A stretch of 35,426 nt of DNA from JALGWA01 sp964604955 (GTDB lineage Bacteria > Arandabacterota > Arandabacteria > Arandabacterales > JALGWA01): positions 1 to 35,426 of the forward strand of contig CAZSBE010000022.1 of assembly GCA_964604955.1 (NCBI GenBank), read 5' to 3'. The notes below the pieces were generated by a model. It was not told where the DNA came from and did not search any database. It saw only the letters and a program-made list of their open reading frames with translations. Shown here one piece after another: positions 7,064 through 14,470 of this stretch (positions within the stretch are counted from its first letter, which is position 1; the number at the start of each line of letters is the position of its first letter). A program made the position numbers and the translations under genes.

Positions 7064-8558
7064 CTTGAGGTTCCGCCATGACGCACTCGCAAGAGTTCTG
7101 ATCTGCGCGGCATCGGGGGCGTGCGCGTCACTTTGTTTCGAGCCCTACGGGCTGGGTTTCCTGGCATATTTCATTTTCATTCCGTTCATCCTCTTCTCCG
7201 GAGTCGTCGACGGCAAGGGGCATTACCTGCTCAACTCCTTCGTCTTCGGTTTCGCCTTTTTCATGGGGACGCTGTACTGGATCGCGCTCCTGGACAGGGA
7301 ACAGATACTCATGCCGTGGCTGCGTCTGCCGGCGGCCGTCGCGGCGTCGCTGTACCTGTCGGTGTTCGTCATCCTGGCCGGGTTCCTAACGAGGCGGCTC
7401 ATCGTCGCCGGGATTCCCTACCAGGCCGCCCTGCCCATCGCATGGGGCGGGGTGGAGTACCTGCGTTCGCTCGGGGCTCTCGGCTTCCCCTGGGGTTGCA
7501 TCGCCTATTCCCAGACGCCTTACCCGGCCGTGATTCAGCAGGCCGCCCTCGTGGGCACATACGGCATGTCGGCCTGGATCGTGCTCGTCAACGCCCTCAT
7601 AGTGTGGGCGGCTACCTCGAGAAGAAAGGCGGCGCTGGCTGCGCTCGTCGCCGTTGTGGCCCTCCCCATCATCGCCGGCAGGGTCATACTCATGCGCGCC
7701 GATTACAGCCGGGGCCCGCGCGCCACGCTCGTCCAGCCCGATATCGGCGGTCAGGTCAAGTGGGATAATGCGTTTAGAGACAGTACGATGCGGGTTTTAT
7801 CTGAGATGACACTTGAAGCTCCCGACAGCCGCATGATTGTCTGGCCGGAGACCGCGGTCCCCTTCTTCGTCAGGCATGAGGCCTCCGCCATGGCCCGGAT
7901 CGAGAACCTGGCCAGGGCGACGGGCTCTTACATTCTCTTCGGCCTTCCGGAATTTGAGAGAGGGCCGGAGGCGACCGTCTACTACAACTCAGCCATGCTC
8001 CTAGGCCCCGGGGGCGAGGAACGGGGGGTATACCGCAAGATACACCTCGTCCCCTTCGGCGAGATGATCCCCTATGAGGACAGGTTCGAGGTGCTGAGAC
8101 GGGTGAACTTCGGCGAGGGCGACTTCTCCCCCGGAAGGGACTATGAGGTGATGCGCGTCGACGGCATCCCCTTCGGCGTCGCCATATGTTTCGAGTCGAT
8201 CTTTCCCGATCTGACGCGGCAATTCGCGCGGCGGGGCGCGCGCTTCATCGTCAACATCACGAATGACGAGTGGTTCGGCCCCAGCCTCGGGCCCCACCAG
8301 CACGCCCAGATGGCCGTCCTCAGGACCGTCGAATGCAGGGTGGGGATGGTCCGCTGCGCCAACACGGGAATCTCGATGGTAATCGATCCCTACGGGCGTC
8401 CTATCGGGAGGACGGAGCTCTTCAAGAGGGCGGCTCTGACGGAGGACATTCCCCTGGGCACGGGCCGGACGCCTTACGTCAGAATCGGGGACCTCTTCGC
8501 CTCGCTGATGCTCCTCGTCTCCGTATTGATAGGTGTGACCGCCGGGAGACGGCGCTGA
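7053..8558 (+). CDS. lnt: Apolipoprotein N-acyltransferase
   Basis: Last step of lipoprotein maturation: adds the third acyl chain to the N-terminal cysteine in the inner membrane. 501 residues from ATG 7053, which has GGAGA at 7045-7049. An in-frame ATG at 7032 lacks such a site and would overlap apgM further. The N-terminal half has about six membrane helices; the C-terminal half is a nitrilase-like domain. The triad is E266 (IVWPETAVPFF), K329 (YRKIHLVPFGE) and C379 (GVAICFESIFPD), close to E267/K335/C387 of E. coli Lnt. A last hydrophobic helix ends the protein. Lnt indicates a diderm and pairs functionally with the lgt-like gene at 26060. Confidence 0.96.
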   Translation: MVPSLRFRHDALARVLICAASGACASLCFEPYGLGFLAYFIFIPFILFSGVVDGKGHYLLNSFVFGFAFFMGTLYWIALLDREQILMPWLRLPAAVAASLYLSVFVILAGFLTRRLIVAGIPYQAALPIAWGGVEYLRSLGALGFPWGCIAYSQTPYPAVIQQAALVGTYGMSAWIVLVNALIVWAATSRRKAALAALVAVVALPIIAGRVILMRADYSRGPRATLVQPDIGGQVKWDNAFRDSTMRVLSEMTLEAPDSRMIVWPETAVPFFVRHEASAMARIENLARATGSYILFGLPEFERGPEATVYYNSAMLLGPGGEERGVYRKIHLVPFGEMIPYEDRFEVLRRVNFGEGDFSPGRDYEVMRVDGIPFGVAICFESIFPDLTRQFARRGARFIVNITNDEWFGPSLGPHQHAQMAVLRTVECRVGMVRCANTGISMVIDPYGRPIGRTELFKRAALTEDIPLGTGRTPYVRIGDLFASLMLLVSVLIGVTAGRRR

Positions 8559-8608
8559 CTCTGAGCCGCGGGGCCCGGTCGGGCCGCGTTGAGTCGAATC
8601 CAAAGGGT

Positions 8609-8638
8609 TTGACACCCGGGGCCGGCGGGTGGTATATT
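8609..8638 (+). promoter_or_regulatory. Strong sigma-70-type promoter of asd
   Basis: TTGACA (8609-8614, perfect -35), 18 bp, TATATT (8633-8638). It lies in the 135-base gap after lnt and predicts a leader of about 50 bases before GTG 8694. This is the best promoter in the window and the likely head of the long downstream gene series. Confidence 0.65.
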
Positions 8639-8693
8639 CGCGCAAGCAGTTGGGGCATAACGGAGCGATTTGCTTTGACCGCAGGGAGAGACA

Positions 8694-9698
8694 GTGAAAA
8701 GGGGAAGACGGGTTGTATCGGTCGTCGGGGCGACCGGACTTGTCGGCAGTGAGATTACCAGGATCCTCTTCCTGAGAAAGTTCCCGCTCGAAAGAATCAA
8801 CCTCTTCTCATCGGGAAGGAATTCCGAAACCGAAGCCACGGTGCTCGGAAACGTTCTTCCCATCAGGCCTTTCAGCCTGGACTCCGTCCGGGGTTCGGAC
8901 ATCATCTTCCTGGCGGCCGGCGGTGCTTTCAGCATCAAGTACGCGCGCCGCATCGCCCGGACCGGCGGCGTCGTGATAGACAACAGCAGCGCTTTCCGCA
9001 TGGAAGACGACGTGCCCCTTGTCGTTCCCGAGGTTAATCCGCAGGAGGCCCTGCGCCACAGGGGAATAATCGCAAACCCGAACTGCTCGACCATTCAAAT
9101 GGTCGTCGTTCTCGCGCCGCTTCACAGGGAATACGGGCTGCGGCGAATCGTCGTCTCCACTTACCAGTCGGTATCCGGGGCGGGCCTCAGGGCGGTGGGG
9201 GAGCTCGCGGTGCACACGGAGGCCTCCCTGCGAGGGTGCACGCTCAAGCCCGAGCAGTTCCCGCGCGAAATCGGGTTCAATGTCGTGCCGCATATCGACA
9301 CCTTCGACGAGAGGGGCTGGACCCGCGAAGAAGTCAAGATGATCAACGAGACCAGGAAGATCCTGGGCGACGATTCGATAAGGATTATCGCGACGGCTGC
9401 CCGCGTTCCCGTTTTCAGGGGGCATGCGGAGTCGGTTTTCGCGGAGTTCGAGAAGCCGTTGGATCTCAAGGAAGTCAGGGCCATCCTGGCGCTCGCCGAG
9501 GGCGTCAGGGTCATGGACGACCCGATGCGCGCGCTGTACCCCACTCCCCTCGACTCTGAGGGCCGCGACGAGACTCTGGTGGGGCGCATCAGGCTGGACC
9601 CCAACTCGCCCAGAGGACTATGCCTCTGGATCGTCAGCGATAACCTGAGGAAGGGGGCGGCCCTTAACGCCGTTCAGATAGCGGAGCAGCTCATCTAA
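8694..9698 (+). CDS. asd: Aspartate-semialdehyde dehydrogenase
   Basis: NADPH-dependent conversion of aspartyl phosphate to aspartate semialdehyde, the branch point to lysine/diaminopimelate, threonine and methionine. 334 residues, normal length. The N-terminal Rossmann motif is VVGATGLVGSEI, followed by DNSSAFRM and VVPEVNP. The active-site cysteine is C131 in IANPNCSTIQ, then STYQSVSGAG; the catalytic base is H244 in VPVFRGHAESV. The start is GTG 8694 behind AGGGAG (8683-8688). It has its own promoter, and ecfT follows after 18 bases. Confidence 0.96.
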   Translation: MKRGRRVVSVVGATGLVGSEITRILFLRKFPLERINLFSSGRNSETEATVLGNVLPIRPFSLDSVRGSDIIFLAAGGAFSIKYARRIARTGGVVIDNSSAFRMEDDVPLVVPEVNPQEALRHRGIIANPNCSTIQMVVVLAPLHREYGLRRIVVSTYQSVSGAGLRAVGELAVHTEASLRGCTLKPEQFPREIGFNVVPHIDTFDERGWTREEVKMINETRKILGDDSIRIIATAARVPVFRGHAESVFAEFEKPLDLKEVRAILALAEGVRVMDDPMRALYPTPLDSEGRDETLVGRIRLDPNSPRGLCLWIVSDNLRKGAALNAVQIAEQLI

Positions 9699-9716
9699 CC
9701 ACCCGGTACGAGGACT

Positions 9717-10499
9717 ATGGCGGCAGGTCTCAGACAGAACTTCGGGAGATACGTCTCGCGGGAGTCGGCCGTGCACGGGCTGGACCCGTCCGCCAAGATG
9801 TCTGTCTTCGTCCTCCTCATAGCCTCCGTACTCATCTCGAAGGATTGGATCTCGCTTGCTGTCGTCGCCGCCTTTTTGATATGCCTGTGCCTCGTCTCAA
9901 GAGTGGGGCTCCTCTTTTATTTCGGCAGTTTCAGGTATTTCGCGTGGATGTTCGCCCTCTCTTTCGCAATCAATGTGGTCTTCCCGAGGGAATCCACTTG
10001 CGGCGCGTTCACCCCGGAGGCCCTGAACGTCGCGGGCATATTCTCGGTGAGGCTCGCGCTCATGATACTCGCGGGAACGCTCTTCACGGTGACCACGGCG
10101 CCGTATGAGATAGGCGACAGCCTCCTCATGTTCACCCGCTTCAGGGGACGTGCGGGAAGGAGGGTGGCGGACCTTGCCACCGTCCTCTCGATCGCGCTCC
10201 GGTTCATCCCGGTTCTCTTCGAGGAGGCCGAGCGCATAAGAATAGCCCAGATGCTGAGGGGCCAGAAGACGCGGGGGCTCAGGCGGCGCGTGGAGTCGGT
10301 CGTGAATCTCATCATTCCCCTGTTCCAGTCCTCCCTGAGGAAGGCAGCCAACCTCGGCTATGCCCTGGAGGCGCGCTGTTACGGCTACATGGTCCCGAAG
10401 ATGGGCCGGGTGCGCTTCGGTAAATCGGAGGTCGCATTGCTCGCGGCCTCCTCGGTCTGTCTGGTGCTGGTCATTTTCCTGAGGGCGGGACCCGCGTGA
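9717..10499 (+). CDS. ecfT: Energy-coupling factor transporter T component
   Basis: 260 residues with about six hydrophobic segments: the scaffold membrane subunit that couples EcfA ATPases to a substrate-binding S component for vitamin or metal uptake. Both coupling-helix Ala-Arg-Gly-type motifs are recognisable: AQMLRGQ (177-183) and ALEARCYG (216-223). The N-terminus, SAVHGLDPSAKM, is typical of EcfT (compare CbiQ). ATG 9717 follows a weak GAGG. No EcfA ATPase and no S component is encoded anywhere in this window, so partners must lie elsewhere. It overlaps truA by four bases. Family confident, substrate unknown. Confidence 0.9.
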   Translation: MAAGLRQNFGRYVSRESAVHGLDPSAKMSVFVLLIASVLISKDWISLAVVAAFLICLCLVSRVGLLFYFGSFRYFAWMFALSFAINVVFPRESTCGAFTPEALNVAGIFSVRLALMILAGTLFTVTTAPYEIGDSLLMFTRFRGRAGRRVADLATVLSIALRFIPVLFEEAERIRIAQMLRGQKTRGLRRRVESVVNLIIPLFQSSLRKAANLGYALEARCYGYMVPKMGRVRFGKSEVALLAASSVCLVLVIFLRAGPA

Positions 10500-11239
10500 A
10501 AGGTCTTCACACCAAGAACATAAGACTGGACATCGAGTACGACGGCACCAATTTCTCGGGCTGGCAGCGGCAGCCAAAGGTCAGGACGGTCGAGGGCGAG
10601 ATCACCGGCGTGCTGGGCCGGCTCACCGGGATCGAGCCCGAGATCATCGTGGCGGGGCGCACCGACTCGGGCGTGCACGCCCTGGGCCAGGTGGCCAACT
10701 TCAGTTCGGTCACCGACATGGAGCCCAGGGAGATTCGGGACGCCCTTAACTCCCTGATGGACCCGGACGTGAGAATCATCGACGCGGCGGAGGCGCCGCT
10801 CGATTTCAACGCCCGCTACGACGCTCTCAAGAGGGTCTACAGGTACGAGATCACGCAAAGGCCCACTTCGGTATGGCGAAGATTCCGCTGGTATGTTAAA
10901 TGGTCTATGGATACGGGTGCCATGAGAGATGCGGCGGAACATCTGATCGGAGAGCACGACTTCACCGCTTTCACCTGCAAGGATGAAACAAGGAGCCCGT
11001 GGATAAACCTGAGCAGGGCCGCCATCGAAGAGATCGGGCCGGGCGGCGTGGCGATCACTTTCGAGGCCAACCGGTATTTGAGGAAAATGGTGAGAATGCT
11101 CGTGGGTACGCTCGTAGAGGTGGGGCGGCTCAAGATGCAGCCCGACGAGGTTTATGATACCCTGAAGACAAGTGACAGGACGAGGTCGGGCCCCTGTGCG
11201 CCGCCTCATGGCCTCTTTCTTGTCAGAGTGGAGTATTGA
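10496..11239 (+). CDS. truA: tRNA pseudouridine(38-40) synthase
   Basis: Isomerises uridine to pseudouridine at positions 38-40 of the tRNA anticodon arm. 247 residues, normal length. The N-terminal strand reads IEYDGTNFSGWQRQP; the catalytic aspartate is D57 in AGRTDSGVHALGQV; later marks are DFNARYDALKRVYRY, HDFTAF and ANRYLRKMVRMLVGTL. The GTG start overlaps the ecfT stop as GTGA, implying translational coupling. The stop is 12 bases before the transaldolase gene. Confidence 0.96.
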   Translation: MKGLHTKNIRLDIEYDGTNFSGWQRQPKVRTVEGEITGVLGRLTGIEPEIIVAGRTDSGVHALGQVANFSSVTDMEPREIRDALNSLMDPDVRIIDAAEAPLDFNARYDALKRVYRYEITQRPTSVWRRFRWYVKWSMDTGAMRDAAEHLIGEHDFTAFTCKDETRSPWINLSRAAIEEIGPGGVAITFEANRYLRKMVRMLVGTLVEVGRLKMQPDEVYDTLKTSDRTRSGPCAPPHGLFLVRVEY

Positions 11240-11251
11240 AAGGAGGCAGTA

Positions 11252-11908
11252 ATGAAGTTCTTCATAGATACTGCGAACGTCGACGAGATTGCCGAGGCGG
11301 CTGAACTCGGGATCCTCGATGGTGTGACCACCAACCCGACGCTGCTCGCAAGGGAGAAGGACAAAGGAGACTTCAAGGAAATCCTCAAGAAGATCTGCGA
11401 CATCGTACAGGGCCCGGTGAGCGCGGAGGTCGTCGGCCAGGACGCCGGCACCATGGTCGCTGAGGCCAAGAAGCTCGCGAAGATAGACGACCATATCGTG
11501 ATAAAGGTCCCGATGACGAGAGAGGGCCTTAAGGTGATGGGCCGGCTCAAGAAAGAGGGTGTGAGGACGAACGCGACGCTGGTCTTCAGCGCCAACCAGG
11601 CGCTGCTGGCCGCCAAGGCCGGCGCGTCCTTCCTGAGCCCGTTCGTCGGAAGGCTCGACGACGCCAGCCATGTCGGCATGGACATCATCGACCAGATCGT
11701 GACCATATTCGAGAACTACGACATAGAAACGGAAGTCATCGTCGCCAGTGTCCGGAATCCTCTCCACGTGGTGGAGGCCGCCATGATCGGGGCGGACATC
11801 GTGACGATTCCCTTCAAGGTGATAAACCAGATGGTGAAGCACCCGCTGACCGACATAGGAGTCGTGAAGTTCCTGGACGATTGGAAGAAGCTGGGTGCCA
11901 AGATATAG
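11252..11908 (+). CDS. tal: Small transaldolase (TalC/fructose-6-phosphate aldolase family)
   Basis: A 218-residue single-domain TIM-barrel class I aldolase. The Schiff-base lysine is K85 in HIVIKVPMT, the same number as in E. coli FsaA. Other marks are KFFIDTANVDEI, DGVTTNPTLL, VRTNATLVFSANQALLAAK, SPFVGRLDD and ASVRNPLHV. Most members of this subfamily are transaldolases of the pentose phosphate pathway; some are fructose-6-phosphate aldolases, and sequence at this level does not settle which. AAGGAGG precedes the ATG at good spacing. It is in series with truA and the htrA-type gene. Confidence 0.93.
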   Translation: MKFFIDTANVDEIAEAAELGILDGVTTNPTLLAREKDKGDFKEILKKICDIVQGPVSAEVVGQDAGTMVAEAKKLAKIDDHIVIKVPMTREGLKVMGRLKKEGVRTNATLVFSANQALLAAKAGASFLSPFVGRLDDASHVGMDIIDQIVTIFENYDIETEVIVASVRNPLHVVEAAMIGADIVTIPFKVINQMVKHPLTDIGVVKFLDDWKKLGAKI

Positions 11909-11939
11909 CGCGTTTTGAGTCCCTACCGTGAGGTTGGTT

Positions 11940-13142
11940 ATGAGAGTGGTTCTCATCGTTCTGACCATGGCCGTGGTCGGGGCCGGCGTGGGCCTCATGC
12001 TCAGGCAGCTCAACCAGAATGAGCCGCCGGAAGCCACCGTAGAGACCGCGGCGGAGGCCGGACTGCCGGACTGGCCGTCGGCGGGAAGCACCGCCCAGGT
12101 GGCCGTCGCCGGTGAGGGCATCGGCCGGTCCCGGCAGACCGCGATTGTCCAGGCGGCCCAGGTAGTCGGGCCGGCGGTGGTGTCCATCAGCGTGACGGCG
12201 ACGCGCGTGGTGCGGGCGTCACCGTGGCTTCCGTTCAGGGACCAGTTCTTCAGAGACTTCTTCGGCGAGCGCCAGTACGTGGAGGAGGTTTCGAACCTGG
12301 GCTCCGGAGTCGTCGTAAGCCCATACGGCTACGTCGTGTCCAACGAGCACGTGGTGAGGAATGCGACGGAGATAAAGGTAACGCTTCCCGACGGCAGGGA
12401 GTACGACGCCTCGGTCGTGGACAGCCAGCAGGAGTACGACCTGGCCATCCTGAAAATCGAAGGCACGGACATCCCCTACGCCGTTCTCGGCGATTCGGAT
12501 TCGCTCATCATCGGCGAATGGGCCATTGCGATAGGGAACCCCTTCGGATACCTGCTGAGCGACGCGCATCCTACCGTGACCGTGGGGGTGGTCAGCGCCC
12601 TCCACCGGGACGTCAAGTCGAGCGAAGGGGCGGTGGCCGTGTACAAGGACATGATACAGACGGACGCCGCCATCAACCCGGGGAACAGCGGCGGTCCGCT
12701 GGTCAATGCGCTGGGCGAGGTCGTCGGCATCAACGCCTTCATAATCACCAAGAGCGGCGGCTCGATGGGCATGGGATTCGCCATACCCGCAAACCGGGTC
12801 AAATACATGATAGAGGAAGTCAGCAAGTACGGGCGCATGAGAAGGATATGGATAGGCCTGCTCGTCCAGGAGATAACGCCCGTCCTGGCGCAGAGCCTGG
12901 GGCTGGAGCGCTCTGACGGAGTCATTATCTCGAGAGTGGACGAGGGGAGCCCCGCCGAGAGGTCGGGCCTGAAGCGGGGGGATGTTATCGTCGCCCTCGA
13001 CGGGGAGCGCGTCCGGAACTACGAGTCGGCCCGGCGCGCGATATTCGGCTCGCGGGTCGGGGAAGTCATCGAGTTCGAAGTCATCCGTGACGGCGAGCCC
13101 AGGAGTTTCGACGTGCTCGTGGAAGAAGCTCCGGAGGGCTAG
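11940..13142 (+). CDS. HtrA/DegP-type serine protease with one PDZ domain
   Basis: 400 residues. An N-terminal hydrophobic segment (about 2-23) acts as signal or anchor and places the protease in the periplasm for envelope quality control. A low-complexity linker follows, then a trypsin-like domain with the triad H137 (VVSNEHVVRNA), D167 (EYDLAILKIE) and S250 (INPGNSGGPLVN). A single PDZ domain (about 305-395) carries GVIISRVDEGSPAERSGLK and GDVIVALDGERV. One PDZ makes it more DegS/HtrA-like than DegP, which has two. The start is ATG 11940, since GAGG at 11930-11933 is well placed; an upstream in-frame GTG 11928 is less likely. purB begins nine bases after the stop. Confidence 0.94.
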   Translation: MRVVLIVLTMAVVGAGVGLMLRQLNQNEPPEATVETAAEAGLPDWPSAGSTAQVAVAGEGIGRSRQTAIVQAAQVVGPAVVSISVTATRVVRASPWLPFRDQFFRDFFGERQYVEEVSNLGSGVVVSPYGYVVSNEHVVRNATEIKVTLPDGREYDASVVDSQQEYDLAILKIEGTDIPYAVLGDSDSLIIGEWAIAIGNPFGYLLSDAHPTVTVGVVSALHRDVKSSEGAVAVYKDMIQTDAAINPGNSGGPLVNALGEVVGINAFIITKSGGSMGMGFAIPANRVKYMIEEVSKYGRMRRIWIGLLVQEITPVLAQSLGLERSDGVIISRVDEGSPAERSGLKRGDVIVALDGERVRNYESARRAIFGSRVGEVIEFEVIRDGEPRSFDVLVEEAPEG

Positions 13143-13151
13143 GGGGTCGGC

Positions 13152-14447
13152 TTGATAGAAAGGTACACTCTGCCGGAGATGGCGGCGGTCTGGAGCGAGA
13201 GGAACAAGCTGGACAAGTGGCTCGAAGTCGAGCTGGCCGTCGTGGACGCCCTGGCCGAAACGGGAGCCGTTCCCGGCGAGGCCGCCTTGAGAATGCGCCG
13301 CAGCGCACGCTTCGAAATCGAGGACGTCAGGGCCAGGGAGGAAGTGACGAGGCATGACACTCTGTCTTTCGTGGAATGCGTTTGCGAGAGCCTCGGCGAC
13401 GACAGCCGCTACTTCCACATGGGCCTGACCTCCTCCGACGTCGTCGATACGGCCCTCGCCCTCGAGATAAGGGAAGCGACCGGCCTGGTCCTCGACGAGC
13501 TCTCTGCCCTGCGCGACGCCGTCCGGACTCAGGCCCGCATACACAAGGACACGTTGATGATCGGAAGGACGCATGGAATACACGCCGAGCCCATAACCTT
13601 CGGGCTCAAGCTCGCCGTGTGGTATAAGGAGCTGGGAAGGGCCTCATCGAGGATAGTGAGCGCTTCCGAAGAAGTCTGTGTAGGCAAGATATCGGGCTCT
13701 GTGGGCACCTACTCCCACCTGTCTCCCGAAGTGGAGGACGCGGCGCTCAGGGTGCTCGAACTCAAGCCCGAGCGCCCGGCCACCCAGATCGTCCAGCGCG
13801 ACAGGCACGCGGCATACCTCATGAGCCTGGCGCTCTCCGCAGCCACGCTCGAGAAGATGTCAGTAGAGATCCGCCACCTGCAGCGCACCGAGGTCGACGA
13901 AGCGAGAGAGCCCTTCGGGGCCGGCCAGAAGGGTTCGTCATCCATGCCGCATAAGCGCAACCCCATAACGCTGGAGCGGGTCAGCGGGCTCGCGCGGCTC
14001 GTCCGCGGGTACGCTTTCGCGGCCTTAGAGAACGTGGCCCTCTGGCACGAGCGCGACATCAGCCAGTCTTCGGTAGAGCGCGTTATCTTCCCGGATGCGA
14101 CCATATTGCTTCACTATATGTTGAGGAAAATGCGGCAAGTCATTGAAAATCTGGATGTTGACGTGGACCGGATGAGGTCGAACCTGGACCTCACCCGCGG
14201 GCTCATTTGCTCGCAGCGGCTCATGCTCACGCTGATGGGCGCGGGCTGGGAACGAACGAAGGCGTATGAGAAATCGCAGCAACTTGCCAGGTCGGCGATG
14301 GGCGGGGCCGCCGACTTCAGGGACCTGGCGGCCGACGACAGGGAGGTGGTCGATGCTCTTGGTCCGGAGAGGATTGATGAGGTTTTCGATCCAGCCTTCT
14401 ACGTGAGGCACGTCGAGTCCATTCTCAAAGAGACCGGGATCATCTGA
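13152..14447 (+). CDS. purB: Adenylosuccinate lyase
   Basis: Fumarase-superfamily enzyme that removes fumarate from SAICAR and from adenylosuccinate. 431 residues, typical of the short bacterial form. Start TTG 13152 gives MIERYTLPEMAAVWSER. Signatures are HDTLSFVECVCESLG, HMGLTSSDVVDTALAL and the catalytic-histidine segment MIGRTHGIHAEP. The mobile signature loop is KGSSSMPHKRNP (G261-H267 region) with the catalytic serine. The Shine-Dalgarno is weak (AGGGGG at 13141-13146). It heads the purB-purL-purQ-purS-purF cluster. Confidence 0.96.
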   Translation: MIERYTLPEMAAVWSERNKLDKWLEVELAVVDALAETGAVPGEAALRMRRSARFEIEDVRAREEVTRHDTLSFVECVCESLGDDSRYFHMGLTSSDVVDTALALEIREATGLVLDELSALRDAVRTQARIHKDTLMIGRTHGIHAEPITFGLKLAVWYKELGRASSRIVSASEEVCVGKISGSVGTYSHLSPEVEDAALRVLELKPERPATQIVQRDRHAAYLMSLALSAATLEKMSVEIRHLQRTEVDEAREPFGAGQKGSSSMPHKRNPITLERVSGLARLVRGYAFAALENVALWHERDISQSSVERVIFPDATILLHYMLRKMRQVIENLDVDVDRMRSNLDLTRGLICSQRLMLTLMGAGWERTKAYEKSQQLARSAMGGAADFRDLAADDREVVDALGPERIDEVFDPAFYVRHVESILKETGII

Positions 14448-14470
14448 AGCGACCGACAAGAGGAACGGAT

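Noticed and set aside
10385..12187. 600-codon open frame on the - strand across truA and the transaldolase gene
   Set aside because: It lies antisense to well-identified genes. Its product is Arg/Pro/His-rich with no family motif; long antisense frames are expected from G/C third positions.
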